This document shows positions 52,825-62,777 of a stretch of 64,000 bases of DNA, one piece after another; position 1 is the stretch's first letter; each line of letters starts with the position of its first letter. The stretch is from Bacillus mobilis. GTDB taxonomy: Bacteria > Bacillota > Bacilli > Bacillales > Bacillaceae_G. The DNA lies in contig NZ_MACF01000136.1 of assembly GCF_001884045.1 (NCBI RefSeq), forward strand, positions 1-64,000, written 5' to 3'. Under the pieces are notes generated by a model. It ran no database searches. It had not been told where the DNA came from and worked only from the letters and a program-made list of their open reading frames with translations. Made by a program: the position numbers and the translations under genes.

Positions 52825-53982
52825 ATGACTCAAAGCGCACCAGAATTTAAAGTTTTGCAAAGTATTGCATTTCTTGCTGTCGTTTTGCAAAGTTCCTTAT
52901 TATATACAATGAATCAAGGAAATGTTTTACTTGAGCAATCCCTTATTATGGGGATGCTATTTAACCTTGCAAAATTTTCAGCACCTGCATTCATATTTAT
53001 CGTCGGCTTTCACTTAATTCGGCAATATACGAAGCAACTAGCCTACACAGAATACATTTATGAAAAAGCCGCACATTTACTCATTCCTTATTTCTTCTGG
53101 TCTATTCTTTACTTATTAACAACAAACGATATGATTACACTACAAAGCGGAATCAAAAGTTTATTACTCGGAACAGCCGCGCCCCATCTTTGGTACGTGA
53201 TTATGATGTTCCAAATTCACTTATTGTTCCCTTTGCTGTGCACACTATTTTATTGGTTTCAAAAACGAACAGAAAATAAAAAAGACATATATAAATATAT
53301 GACCATCTTTGCTTCTCTATATTTCCTCTTAATGTGGTATTCTTCTCACTACATTTTTAATGGAGAGAAATTGACTAGCTCAACCATTTTACATTATACA
53401 GATCGTTCCTTCTTCTTCTACTCATTCTATTTCGTCATGGGAGGAATCGCTGCTGTAGCACTCAAAACGTGGCGTACATTTGTCATGAAACATATCCCGC
53501 TTATAACAATGTTATTTTTCATCTTATTTCTATTCATCAATTATGAGTTATTTAGTTTTTACGGAGCCAACTCGATTCATTTAACCGTTTCGACTTATTT
53601 AAAACCGTCTATGTTTTTATATATCGTATGCGAAATTATTATACTTTACGTGCTGTCTATTACAATCGTACAGCGACGCGGTTTCTTATATAAAGCTTTA
53701 CGATTTATCGGGAATTACACGTACGGTGCTTATTTAGCTCACTTTTTCTTCTTGCAACTATGTACAAAATTTCTTTCTTTATTCACACTGCAAGAAAACA
53801 CAATAATATATAGCCTATTATTATTTATAATAACGGCCACAATCTCAATTTCAGCAATGGTCATTTGCAGTACACTACCATTTCATACGTGGATTGCAGG
53901 ACCTTCACCTACGAAAAATGTGAGATGGGCTAAGATTATACTTCGAAAAAATCACGAAAAGGTATTCAAACCATATCTTTGA
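52825..53982 (+). CDS. Acyltransferase 3 family membrane protein
   Basis: 385 residues from ATG 52825 (SD AAGGAGATG); an ATG seven codons earlier lacks an SD. About ten TM helices with family features FIVGFHLIRQY, LIPYFFWSILYLL, LWYVIMMFQIHLLFPL and NYTYGAYLAHFFFLQL. Acyltransferase 3 proteins O-acetylate surface polysaccharides or lipids. A glycan in the wall or pilus region is possible; substrate unknown. Confidence 0.8.
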   Translation: MTQSAPEFKVLQSIAFLAVVLQSSLLYTMNQGNVLLEQSLIMGMLFNLAKFSAPAFIFIVGFHLIRQYTKQLAYTEYIYEKAAHLLIPYFFWSILYLLTTNDMITLQSGIKSLLLGTAAPHLWYVIMMFQIHLLFPLLCTLFYWFQKRTENKKDIYKYMTIFASLYFLLMWYSSHYIFNGEKLTSSTILHYTDRSFFFYSFYFVMGGIAAVALKTWRTFVMKHIPLITMLFFILFLFINYELFSFYGANSIHLTVSTYLKPSMFLYIVCEIIILYVLSITIVQRRGFLYKALRFIGNYTYGAYLAHFFFLQLCTKFLSLFTLQENTIIYSLLLFIITATISISAMVICSTLPFHTWIAGPSPTKNVRWAKIILRKNHEKVFKPYL

Positions 53983-54024
53983 TATAATAGAATTCCATAC
54001 AAGAAAAGAAAGTAGGACACACCT

Positions 54025-54405
54025 ATGATTAATCAAATTGGACAAATTATGTTATATGTAAATAATCAAGATGAAGCAGTACAATTTTGGACTGAGACAG
54101 TAGGATTCCAAATTATTGCGGAAGAAAATAACGGACAAGGCTTTCGCTGGATTGAAATTGCACCAACGAAAGAAGGAGGCACCAGCATCGTCCTTCACGA
54201 TAAAGCGTTAATTGCGAAGATGCAACCTGAATTAAACTTACATACGCCTTCACTTATGTTCTTCTCTAATAACTTAGATCAACTGTATAAAGATCTTTCT
54301 GAGAAAAATGTTACAGTTGGACAAGTTGTAGATTTACCTACTGGTAGAGCATTTAACTTTGCTGATAATGAAAACAATTACTTTGCGGTAATGCAACGCA
54401 AGTAA
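54025..54405 (+). CDS. VOC superfamily (glyoxalase/bleomycin resistance-like) protein
   Basis: 126 residues, paired beta-alpha-beta-beta-beta modules: IGQIMLYVNNQDEAVQFWTETVGFQIIAEE and RAFNFADNENNYFAVMQ. Metal ligands are not fully conserved by eye, so the enzymatic class cannot be set. Single gene, ends in a long hairpin. Confidence 0.85.
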   Translation: MINQIGQIMLYVNNQDEAVQFWTETVGFQIIAEENNGQGFRWIEIAPTKEGGTSIVLHDKALIAKMQPELNLHTPSLMFFSNNLDQLYKDLSEKNVTVGQVVDLPTGRAFNFADNENNYFAVMQRK

Positions 54406-54410
54406 CAGAA

Positions 54411-54457
54411 AAAATGGTTCTCCTTTCATGGATATCAATTGAAAGGAGAACCATTTT
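54411..54457. terminator. Strong bidirectional terminator
   Basis: 18-bp perfect stem AAAATGGTTCTCCTTTCA / TGAAAGGAGAACCATTTT, 11-nt loop, between the VOC gene and the sortase gene. Confidence 0.93.
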
Positions 54458-55274
54458 ATATTTTCTCTATAACTTTACGCTTCTTTCTTCTATATAAAGC
54501 GAATAGAAATGCGCCTACAATAATAGCGCCTGCTCCTATCATTCGTTTATCTACTCCAACAACTTCCTTAATCTCTTCTTTTTCTTTTTGATCATAAGGA
54601 ACACGGTGTCCTCGAACGAGCAACCTATGCGTGTTCACACCATATGGCGTACATGTAATTAACGTCACATAATCTTGATTTTCAGCAACTGTTAAATCAT
54701 CCGTTTCTTCTGGGAGCACTACTTTAATTTGATCTACCTTATATGCCAATACTTTATCTAAAGAATGAATATAAAAAACATCCGACTCTTCTAATTTATC
54801 CAGATCTGTAAATAGTACAGCAGATGGTAATCCCCTATGCCCAGTCAAAATAGAATGTGTTCCATCTCCACCAACTGGCAAGGAGGAATTCTCTATATGA
54901 CCTACCCCTCTACTTAAAACATCCTCAGACGTCCCATGATATATAGGAAGCTTCACATTAATTTTAGGAATTTCTACATAGCCCATTACTTCTCCTACAT
55001 TCAACATATCTACATAAGAACTAGAATTTCCACTTCCCTCTGAGCTAAATGGATCTGTAACAGTCTGTCTCTCATTTTGTAGTTTCTCATTGTACTCTTT
55101 CGCTTCTTTTTCTTTACGTGCAATCTCTTCACTTTGCAGCTCTTTCACCTTTTTGTCATATGTACTTACTTCAGAATAATGCGCTCTTGTCGCTAACCAA
55201 TTACTCACCGTCGGGTATAAAAAAATACTAAGTCCCACTAAAAAGATGCATCCAAAAATAATATTACGTTTCAT
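54456..55274 (-). CDS. Class C (pilin-polymerising) sortase
   Basis: 272 residues. N-terminal TM (5-22), coiled region, the lid motif DPF (residues about 76-78) typical of class C enzymes, the catalytic His in SILTGHRGLP, Cys in LITCTPYGVNTHRL with Arg in LLVRGHR, then a C-terminal TM and basic tail. Joins pilin subunits by transpeptidation at LPXTG. Downstream of the pilin gene by 110 bp, like SrtD in B. cereus. Confidence 0.95.
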   Translation of the reverse strand: MKRNIIFGCIFLVGLSIFLYPTVSNWLATRAHYSEVSTYDKKVKELQSEEIARKEKEAKEYNEKLQNERQTVTDPFSSEGSGNSSSYVDMLNVGEVMGYVEIPKINVKLPIYHGTSEDVLSRGVGHIENSSLPVGGDGTHSILTGHRGLPSAVLFTDLDKLEESDVFYIHSLDKVLAYKVDQIKVVLPEETDDLTVAENQDYVTLITCTPYGVNTHRLLVRGHRVPYDQKEKEEIKEVVGVDKRMIGAGAIIVGAFLFALYRRKKRKVIEKI

Positions 55275-55384
55275 AATATACCCCTTTATTATGCATATGT
55301 GGTTTCACTTATCTCACTACTGCCCATAAATAGCGAAAAGAGGAAGATATTCTTTCTCCCTCTTTTCCCCCTATACTCGTACGC

Positions 55385-57085
55385 TTATTGAGCTTTTCTT
55401 CTTAAGAACATGAACGCTGCGCCCATTAATACAAGGCCAACTACTGTGAAGAGGATTGTCCCAATTCCACCTGTTGCAGGAAGGATCCAGCCACTCTTAT
55501 TATTTTCTACAGTTAAATTTACTGTTTGGTTATCTTTATTAATTGTTACTTTAATAGCTTCTCTTAATTTTTGATAAGATTTCACTTCACCTTTATCATT
55601 CTTATAAGTTGGTGCTTCAATTTCGACGATTTCGTATTCACCGTAAGGGATGTTGCCCCAATTAATCATACCCGCTTCATCAGTTACACCAACAACGTCA
55701 ACACCTTTTACTTTCACAACTTTACCATCTTTTCGTAATTCGAATTTTGCACCTTTTAAAGCTTCTTTAGTGTCACCGTCAATTTTTTTCAATGAAATTT
55801 TACCATCAGTTACTATAACCGTTACAGGGGGCGTTGTTGTTTCCTCGTCTGGCGGCGTTACTTCATCACCAGTTTCATAATCAATTTTTGCTATATTTTT
55901 TATTTCTGTTCCGCCGTTAATATCTCCATTTACTTTCGCCTTAATTTGTAAGTGCAGTTCTTTTTTACCTTCTAAAGCTTTAAAATTCTCTACAGTAACT
56001 GTTACTAATTGACCTGCAGGAGTCTTTTCACCTAGTGTTACTTTCACTACGTCAGAAGATACCTTTTCACCATCAATTGTAACAATTGGCGTACCAATAA
56101 TTGTTAATTTCGGATCGACATTATCTGTTATCACATATTTTTTGTATTTATGAATATCACCTGGTAATGTCGTCTTAATGTCATATGTGAATTCTTCATC
56201 TACGTTAATTGGTAAACCATTTAAATTACCATTAATCTTCTTATCAATTGTCGGTTTTTTATAGTTTGTAATTTTATCTAGTTTTACAATTTCCCCATAG
56301 CCTGCTTGACCATCTTTCGGGAATGCACCTGATTTTTCAACTTTGAATTCATATTTTTTAGGATCTAAAACATATCCTTCTAGCGCTTTTGACTCTTTGA
56401 AGTAATATTCTCCATACAATAAACCGTCAACACGGATTTTACCATCCTTATCTGTCTTTAAACCCGTTAATTCTTTTCCTGCTTTATCTACTACTACTTT
56501 ATCAGTACCTTTGTGATATAACGTGAATTCTACATCTTTTAATGGCTTGCCTGCATCGTCTACTTTCGTTAATTCTACTGCTCCACGCTTGATTTCATTT
56601 TTCGGATAAATATGAACATCGTAGTTTAACTTTTTACCCTCTTTATCAGTCATTGGAATATCAATTGTATATGGCTCTGTATTTATATTTACGTTATCTG
56701 GACCACTAACTTCTTTCACTAAGTAACGGCCGATTGGAAGGTCCTTAAAAGTTACTGTACCATCATCACCTGTTACGTCGCTAATAGGCGTTGCATTGTC
56801 AACTTTCTCAACAGCTTCTTTTACGATTTCTCCATTTCTTTCAATCACTTTAAAATTTGCAATTTTTACAACTTCATACTTTACTCCTTTTATCGGTGTT
56901 GCCCCTTCAGGAACTTTCTGGCCAGGTTCACCAGTTCCTTCTTCACCTTTTTGCCCATCTTTTTCATGCGCATATTTGTGAATTGTTAAAGATCCCTTCG
57001 TTTTAACCTCGTTCGCTGCAAATGCGCTTGGCAACGTTGAAAACATTAATATAAATGCTAAAACCATACTAAATACCTTTTTCAT
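55385..57085 (-). CDS. bcpA: Major pilin subunit, BcpA-like
   Basis: 566 residues: signal peptide 1-23, pilin motif YPKN with Lys 162 (the lysine used for intermolecular amide bonds in B. cereus BcpA), several CNA-B-type Ig domains (for example KRGAVELTKVDDAGKPLKDVEFTLY and DGKISLKKIDGDTKEALKGAKFEL) that usually hold internal isopeptide bonds, and the sorting signal LPATG near residues 535-539 with TM and basic tail. BcpA of the reference strain has LPVTG. Forms the pilus shaft. Confidence 0.95.
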   Translation of the reverse strand: MKKVFSMVLAFILMFSTLPSAFAANEVKTKGSLTIHKYAHEKDGQKGEEGTGEPGQKVPEGATPIKGVKYEVVKIANFKVIERNGEIVKEAVEKVDNATPISDVTGDDGTVTFKDLPIGRYLVKEVSGPDNVNINTEPYTIDIPMTDKEGKKLNYDVHIYPKNEIKRGAVELTKVDDAGKPLKDVEFTLYHKGTDKVVVDKAGKELTGLKTDKDGKIRVDGLLYGEYYFKESKALEGYVLDPKKYEFKVEKSGAFPKDGQAGYGEIVKLDKITNYKKPTIDKKINGNLNGLPINVDEEFTYDIKTTLPGDIHKYKKYVITDNVDPKLTIIGTPIVTIDGEKVSSDVVKVTLGEKTPAGQLVTVTVENFKALEGKKELHLQIKAKVNGDINGGTEIKNIAKIDYETGDEVTPPDEETTTPPVTVIVTDGKISLKKIDGDTKEALKGAKFELRKDGKVVKVKGVDVVGVTDEAGMINWGNIPYGEYEIVEIEAPTYKNDKGEVKSYQKLREAIKVTINKDNQTVNLTVENNKSGWILPATGGIGTILFTVVGLVLMGAAFMFLRRKAQ

Positions 57086-57108
57086 ACTTGTATTGCCCCC
57101 TTTATATT

Positions 57109-60100
57109 TTATAAATTACTGTCCCCTTTTCGGAAATAGAGAAGTAGCGTTAACACAATGAGTAATGTGCTAAATAAGTAAATAAGATTCGTTCCAAATC
57201 CTCCTGTATTCGGAATGACCCATTCACTCTTGTTGTTCTCTACTTTCAACTTTTGCAAAGGTGATGTAAGTTCTACCTGGATTGACTCTTTCAAAATCAT
57301 GTAACCTGTCGGTGCTTTTATTTCTTTAATTTCATATTTACCGAATACTAGCGGTTCAGAAATTGCTTTCCCATTTTCGTCGGTTATTAAAGTTCCAACT
57401 ACCTTGCCATCTTTATCAATAATTTGAAACTCTGCATTTTTCAGTTTCAATGTATGATCCTTTGCGTCTACTTTTTCAATTTCAATCTTCCCTGACGGAG
57501 GAGGTTCCACCGCTATTTCTACCGACGGTTTTTGGGGAGAAATATTATCTCCTGTTACCGTACCTACGTTCAGTATTTTCTTATCTTCATAACCATCTTT
57601 TATCTTCACTTGAAATACGATTGTATGCCATTCTGTATCTTGAATGTCTCCGAGTTTCCCTATTATTTTTCCAGCCTTATAATGACCGTTGTCAGTATCT
57701 TCGGCATCTGTTACTACCTTGCCATCTACTCGAATTGTTCCCGGTACATATTCCACACCTTCTGGCAATTGGTCTTCTACTAAAGCATTTTTTATGATGC
57801 TATCTTTGACCGTATTACGAACCTTAATCGTATATTCAATCGTGTCTTTCACTTCATACTTCTTACCTTGCTGTAAGTTCTTTACTTCTTTTGTTGATTC
57901 TACTTTCGGATTCTTATAATCTACTTTCACTAGTTTTTCAGGTTCCTGCGGTGTAATGTTTTCTCCTGTTACCTTAGCTTTATTTACGATTTCTTTCCCT
58001 GCTTGGTCTGTCTTCACTTTCACATGGAACACTACTGTATGCCACTCTGTATCTCGAATGTCTCCGAGTTTTCCTATTACTTTTCCAGCCTTATAATGAC
58101 CGCTGTCAGTATCTTCGGCATCTGTTACAGCTTTTCCATCTACTCGAATTGTTCCTGGTACATATTCCATACCTTCTGGTAACGGATCCTCAATGATAGC
58201 GTTTTTTATCACGCTACTTGCCATGTTATTACGCATCTTTACTGTATATTCAATCGTATCTCCGGCTTCATATACGCTCTTACCTTGCTGTAAGTTTTTC
58301 GCTTCTTTTACCGTTTCTAACTTCGGATCTTTCGGTTCTATTACAATCGTTTTTTCTGGTTCTTGCGGCGTAATATTCTCACCTGTTATTTTTCCTACGT
58401 TACGAATGGTCTTATCTAACTGATCCGATTTTACTTTCGCTTGGAAAGTAACCGTATGCCATCCCGTATCTGTGATATCTCTTAAATTCCCAACAACTTT
58501 CCCTGTCGTATAATGGCCGCTATCTTGGTCTACGGCGTCCGTTACCGCTTTGCCATCTACCTTAATCGTTCCTGGTACATAATCTACCCCGTTTGGTAAT
58601 GGATCTTCTATTACAATCTTTTTCGCAATGCTATTTTCAATTTTGTTACGCATTTTAACTGTGTACTCAATTGTATCTCCGACTTCATATTTACTCTTAC
58701 CTTGTACATTTTTCACTTCTTTAACTGACTCTATTTCAGGATTTCTTGCAATAACCTCGTTTACAACTTCATTGGAGTTTGTATATTCCTTTGAGCCCTT
58801 CAACAAGTTGCCATAATCTATTCTTGCCTTATTCGTAACTTGCTTTCCAATATAACTTGGTAAAGCCCTTACTTTAAATTGAACTGTAATTCCATTTGGA
58901 TCCTCTTCCGTATTTTGTACGTCTCCTAATTTAACAGTGATCTTCTTATCCTTATAAAAGCCTGCGTCATTATCTTCTGCATCTGTTATAGCTTTTTCGG
59001 TTCCATTGGATTTTACTTTTATAGAACCAGGTACATATTCGGTTCCATCTGGAATCATGTCAGTGAACATTGCTTCTCCGGCAACATCTCCGCCGTGATT
59101 TTTAACATTCACTGTATACGTCAACTCATCCCCGGCATACACTTTTCCTTCTGGGCTTACAGATTTTGTTGCCGTAACACAAGGTTCAGTTCCAAGGAAA
59201 ATATCATCCAGGAAATTCCCTACGGATAGAGCATTTCCGTATGTTTTTACAGCCTCAAAACCAAATCTAGTTAACGTTTGTCCTGCCGGAACTGTATAAG
59301 TCCCGCTATAACGGCCCCACACTTTATTATCATCTTCCATCGTTTGAATAGTAGGTAAGGAGGTAATATTCGCACTTGCTGATCCAATACGAACTCGCAT
59401 CGTGTCTTTTCCATCTCTTCCCCTATGAGCTAATCGCCAATATATCGTTTGTCCCGGAGTCGTTTTCACATCTTGATATAACATACCCGGCTCCCTTGCA
59501 TTGAGTTCGGCAAATTGCTCTCCTTCTGCTGGAAGTGGTGAAGACAATGGTATTCTATCTCTCGTTCTCCAAATCTCTATTACTTTATAACTATCTGTTG
59601 TTCTCCAACCCTCTACTTTATCTTGATCAATAAAGAAGTCTTTCGTTACCTTTGGCTTTTCAAATCCACCATTTTTAAGTATCACTCTATTTTGCTGAAC
59701 GCATGTATTATCCACCAAACTTGCTGGTGCAATATCCTTTATCCAAGAAGATGTACCAATTCGTTCCTCTTCAACCTCTACAGGAATATCTTTTGCTACA
59801 TTCTTCCCATAAGGTGGACCCGGATCAAAATCTTTCACAGTTTCTGGATTGGGCTGCTCTTTTACAGAATCTCTCTCTATATCTTTCGGTTGTTCTGTTA
59901 TAGAGTCTACCTCTGCACCTTTCGGTTGTTCTGTTGTAGAATCTGCCTCTGTACCTTTCAGTCGTTCTGTTGTAGAATCTGCACCTGTATCTTTCGGCAT
60001 AGAATCTGTCTCCGCATGCATCGTCATGTTGCCAATAAAACTGATAGGTATATCCGCGAACACTAATAAAAGCATCAACAGTACTAAAAAGGATTTTTGT

Positions 60101-60135
60101 CTTCTTAGCTTCTTTTTTCGCCTCCATATGTTCAT
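57109..60135 (-). CDS. bcpB: Large pilus tip/minor protein, BcpB-like (DUF11 repeats, IPNTG)
   Basis: 1008 residues from ATG 60135 (SD GGAGGAGTGG). Order: signal peptide; a low-complexity segment of 14-residue repeats (DSTTEQPKGAE-like); an N-terminal beta domain with a Cys pair (DNTCVQQN... EPCVTATK) that may bind ligand; four DUF11 repeats (TIEYTVKMRNN class); one CNA-B domain (GKIEIEKVDAKDHTLKLKNAEFQI); sorting signal IPNTG, TM and short tail. Tip adhesins of class C pili have this architecture. It heads the operon. The frame is open 24 codons further upstream but without an SD. Confidence 0.9.
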   Translation of the reverse strand: MNIWRRKKKLRRQKSFLVLLMLLLVFADIPISFIGNMTMHAETDSMPKDTGADSTTERLKGTEADSTTEQPKGAEVDSITEQPKDIERDSVKEQPNPETVKDFDPGPPYGKNVAKDIPVEVEEERIGTSSWIKDIAPASLVDNTCVQQNRVILKNGGFEKPKVTKDFFIDQDKVEGWRTTDSYKVIEIWRTRDRIPLSSPLPAEGEQFAELNAREPGMLYQDVKTTPGQTIYWRLAHRGRDGKDTMRVRIGSASANITSLPTIQTMEDDNKVWGRYSGTYTVPAGQTLTRFGFEAVKTYGNALSVGNFLDDIFLGTEPCVTATKSVSPEGKVYAGDELTYTVNVKNHGGDVAGEAMFTDMIPDGTEYVPGSIKVKSNGTEKAITDAEDNDAGFYKDKKITVKLGDVQNTEEDPNGITVQFKVRALPSYIGKQVTNKARIDYGNLLKGSKEYTNSNEVVNEVIARNPEIESVKEVKNVQGKSKYEVGDTIEYTVKMRNKIENSIAKKIVIEDPLPNGVDYVPGTIKVDGKAVTDAVDQDSGHYTTGKVVGNLRDITDTGWHTVTFQAKVKSDQLDKTIRNVGKITGENITPQEPEKTIVIEPKDPKLETVKEAKNLQQGKSVYEAGDTIEYTVKMRNNMASSVIKNAIIEDPLPEGMEYVPGTIRVDGKAVTDAEDTDSGHYKAGKVIGKLGDIRDTEWHTVVFHVKVKTDQAGKEIVNKAKVTGENITPQEPEKLVKVDYKNPKVESTKEVKNLQQGKKYEVKDTIEYTIKVRNTVKDSIIKNALVEDQLPEGVEYVPGTIRVDGKVVTDAEDTDNGHYKAGKIIGKLGDIQDTEWHTIVFQVKIKDGYEDKKILNVGTVTGDNISPQKPSVEIAVEPPPSGKIEIEKVDAKDHTLKLKNAEFQIIDKDGKVVGTLITDENGKAISEPLVFGKYEIKEIKAPTGYMILKESIQVELTSPLQKLKVENNKSEWVIPNTGGFGTNLIYLFSTLLIVLTLLLYFRKGDSNL
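58000..58690 (-). repeat. Nucleotide-level duplicated DUF11 modules in the tip gene
   Basis: The modules coding for EYVPGTIRVDGKAVTDAEDTDSG and the segments around it repeat at about 300-310 bp intervals (near 57690, 58100 and 58500) with high DNA identity. Likely recent internal duplication that can recombine. Confidence 0.75.
59868..60005 (-). repeat. 42-bp tandem repeat near the tip-protein N-terminus
   Basis: Three to four units coding for DSTTEQPKGAE-type 14-mers, with drift between units. In-frame length change would vary the spacer after the signal peptide. Confidence 0.75.
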
Positions 60136-60291
60136 ATACGATATCCCACTCCTCCCCAGATTTCTTGACTTATTACTACGGCATTTGCATTGTACTTTCC
60201 ATTTCAAACAGGAAAATTAATTTACATCATTAAGAGTGAGGATTGGTAGTTTCAAAAGGAACAGTTCATCATTATACGTATAAAAAAATTT

Positions 60292-60309
60292 ACTGAATGA
60301 TCATCCAGT
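60292..60309. promoter_or_regulatory. Possible operator upstream of the pilus operon
   Basis: 18-bp dyad ACTGAATGA/TCATCCAGT with a single mismatched pair, about 160 bp upstream of the tip gene start and close to a TATAAT. The protein that would bind is not known. Confidence 0.4.
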
Positions 60310-60600
60310 CAAAAATCCAAACAAATCAACATATAAACTATGTATGTCTCCTCTTCCTACCTTGAAAATACTTGAATACCTTTCCTATCATGTAAAACAA
60401 TGCCAACATTTAATTTGTACGTTCATTATATTTATTTCAAAAAAACTTTTCCATAATATTCTAACAATTGGTATACTCCGATGTTAGAATATTCAAAATT
60501 CTTTAAATGCACATATATAGAAAATTCCATTAAAGAATCTCACCATAAAAATGGTATATAAAAAAATAAAACAATATGCTTTTTTGCTAAAGGAAAAACA

Positions 60601-60637
60601 AAAAGAAGTTATCCCAAAAAATTGGATAACTTCTTTT
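60601..60637 (-). terminator. Terminator of the YhgE/Pip gene
   Basis: AAAAGAAGTTATCC / GGATAACTTCTTTT stem, T-run on the minus strand. Confidence 0.92.
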
Positions 60638-60641
60638 TATT

Positions 60642-62642
60642 TTAAGAAACTTGTTCTGCATTCGTTTCCTTATGTTGTATATGACTCGTGATCCAAGCAA
60701 TTCCGCCAGCAACAACGAGATAGCATAACAATATTAAAATTTGTATTTGTAATTGAGACCAATCTCCTAAAGAAATCACATCTTGTAGCCCTCTAAGAGA
60801 ATGGGACATTGGAAGAAATTGTCCAATTTTGCTAAGAACAGCTATATTTAATTCTCCTGGGAAAGTCCCCCCGCTCGTCGCTAATTGCAAGACGAGAAGC
60901 GTTACCGCTAAGAATTTCCCAACAAGACCAAATACCGTTACTAACATAAGAATAAACGTCATAAACGTAAAGGAAATAACGATACTCGATAAAACAAAGA
61001 GTGGCACACTTGCAACTTCTAATTTCATAACTCCTAGCACAACCACATCCACAAGTAATGCTTGAATAAGTCCAATTACATATACCAGTCCTAGTTTATT
61101 AATAAAATGTACCGTTCCGCTTACCTTCATATTTTGTCTACGGCCAAGAGGTAAAATATTTGATGCCATAATTCCGCCAACATAAAATGCAAGTGATAAG
61201 AAATATGGTGCAATACCTGAACCGTAATTAGGCACATCAGAAACTGTCGACTTCACTAATTGAACCGGCTCTGAGAACATCGTATTACGTGCATCATCAT
61301 TGCGAACGTCCGCTATCTTCTCTGCACCCTCTCCCAATTTCGTAGAAAGTTCTTCCGCGCCCTCGTCAAGTTTAACAAGTCCGTTCGTTAACTGATCAGC
61401 ACCATGATTTAGCTCTGTTCCGCCACTCGCAAGCTGATTTACACCTTTTTGCAGGGATATATATCCGTTACCCCACTTCGTAAATCCATCAGCCAAATTC
61501 CCCGCACCATCTGCGATCTTTTTCGTTCCAGTAGTAGCCTCATTTAACTTAACACCAAATGTATTCATGCTCTCTTCAACCTTATGCTGACCAGCCGCAA
61601 TCTTCTGCGCACCTTGTGTCAATTGTTGTTGGCTATTATTTAAAGTGCTTGTTGCTTGAGCTAATCCATTAGAAGTAGCAATGATCTTTTGAAAAGCAGG
61701 GTCTTGCTGCACTTCTGGATGACTTTTCACGTACTCTTCTAGTTGTTGTTTTACACTATTCGCTGCATTGTCCGCTTTCACTTGCCCTTCAGCAAGTTTC
61801 TCACTTCCATTCACCCATTCATTTGTACCAGCACTTAATTCACTAATCCCTGATTGTAAAGTTTTTTCACCTTGTGCCAATAATTCCATACCACTATGAA
61901 GTGAGGTCGCTCCTTGACTCAGCTCGTTTGCTCCGCCAGTTAAGGCTGATTGGCTATCAGCAAGTTTTTCACTTCCCTCTTTCACTTTTGATGTCCCATC
62001 ACTTAAACGTTGAATTCCATCTGCAAGCTGATTGGCCCCATTTCTTGCATCTGTCGTGCCTTCATGTAACTTCTCAGCACCATTACTTGCATCACTCAAT
62101 CCTTGCGCTAAGTCTTGGAACTTTGAAAAGACACCTTCTGTATAAGATTTCGTAATACTATTTGAAATTTTTGTTTTCATATTTTCAACAGCTGTCGTTC
62201 CAATTTGAGCTGCTACAAAGTTTTTACCTGGATTTACTTTGTACTGAAGCTGCGCTGGCTCTGGTTTCTCATCCATAAGTGTACTTACCTTTTGAGAGAA
62301 ATCCTCTGGAATCGTAACAACCATATAATACTTATCTTCTTTTAACCCTTCATCCGCATTTTTTTCTGATACGAAATGAAAAGCTAGTTCTTTATTCTCT
62401 TTTAAATTTTTTACAAAATCGTCTCCTGCATGAATTGTTTTTTCATTCATCGCAGCACCCTTATCTAAATTTACAATCGCAACAGGTAATTTATCTAATT
62501 TTCCATATGGATCCCAATATCCAGCTAAAAAGAAGCCTGAATAAATTAAAGGAACGATTAATAAAAAAATTAAAGCGATACGTCCATGTTTATGGTGCCA
62601 CATCGCTTTCCAATCTTTAAATATAAGTTGAATTCCATTCAT
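60642..62642 (-). CDS. YhgE/Pip family membrane protein
   Basis: 666 residues from ATG 62642 (SD AAGGAG, 8 nt); the frame extends 29 codons upstream with no SD. One TM near the N-terminus (residues about 22-42), a long extracellular region with heptad-like repeats (xLAxGxxxLxxG, SDGTSKVKEGSEKLADS) of coiled-coil or beta-helix character, and a C-terminal block of six TMs of ABC-2 type. Family members act as phage-infection receptors (Pip) or as envelope export partners; EsaA of type VII secretion is a distant relative. Divergent from a LysR gene. Confidence 0.88.
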   Translation of the reverse strand: MNGIQLIFKDWKAMWHHKHGRIALIFLLIVPLIYSGFFLAGYWDPYGKLDKLPVAIVNLDKGAAMNEKTIHAGDDFVKNLKENKELAFHFVSEKNADEGLKEDKYYMVVTIPEDFSQKVSTLMDEKPEPAQLQYKVNPGKNFVAAQIGTTAVENMKTKISNSITKSYTEGVFSKFQDLAQGLSDASNGAEKLHEGTTDARNGANQLADGIQRLSDGTSKVKEGSEKLADSQSALTGGANELSQGATSLHSGMELLAQGEKTLQSGISELSAGTNEWVNGSEKLAEGQVKADNAANSVKQQLEEYVKSHPEVQQDPAFQKIIATSNGLAQATSTLNNSQQQLTQGAQKIAAGQHKVEESMNTFGVKLNEATTGTKKIADGAGNLADGFTKWGNGYISLQKGVNQLASGGTELNHGADQLTNGLVKLDEGAEELSTKLGEGAEKIADVRNDDARNTMFSEPVQLVKSTVSDVPNYGSGIAPYFLSLAFYVGGIMASNILPLGRRQNMKVSGTVHFINKLGLVYVIGLIQALLVDVVVLGVMKLEVASVPLFVLSSIVISFTFMTFILMLVTVFGLVGKFLAVTLLVLQLATSGGTFPGELNIAVLSKIGQFLPMSHSLRGLQDVISLGDWSQLQIQILILLCYLVVAGGIAWITSHIQHKETNAEQVS

Positions 62643-62777
62643 GAAACATACTCCTTCTCCTAATTTAACACCATTAGAATGGTTTAACAGATTTACTATA
62701 CACGCCACTTTCCATACTGTATAATACATCTTTAATTATCAATTCATTCCTTTTGGTCTATAGAAAGGAGCGTCAAA

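Larger units (their letters stand above)
60136..60641. other. Intergenic region upstream of the pilus operon
   Basis: 506 bp, AT-rich, no gene. Contains a near-palindrome ACTGAATGATCATCCAGT (60292-60309), possible -10 TATAAT on the minus strand near 60275, and the terminator of the YhgE-like gene on the right. Confidence 0.7.
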
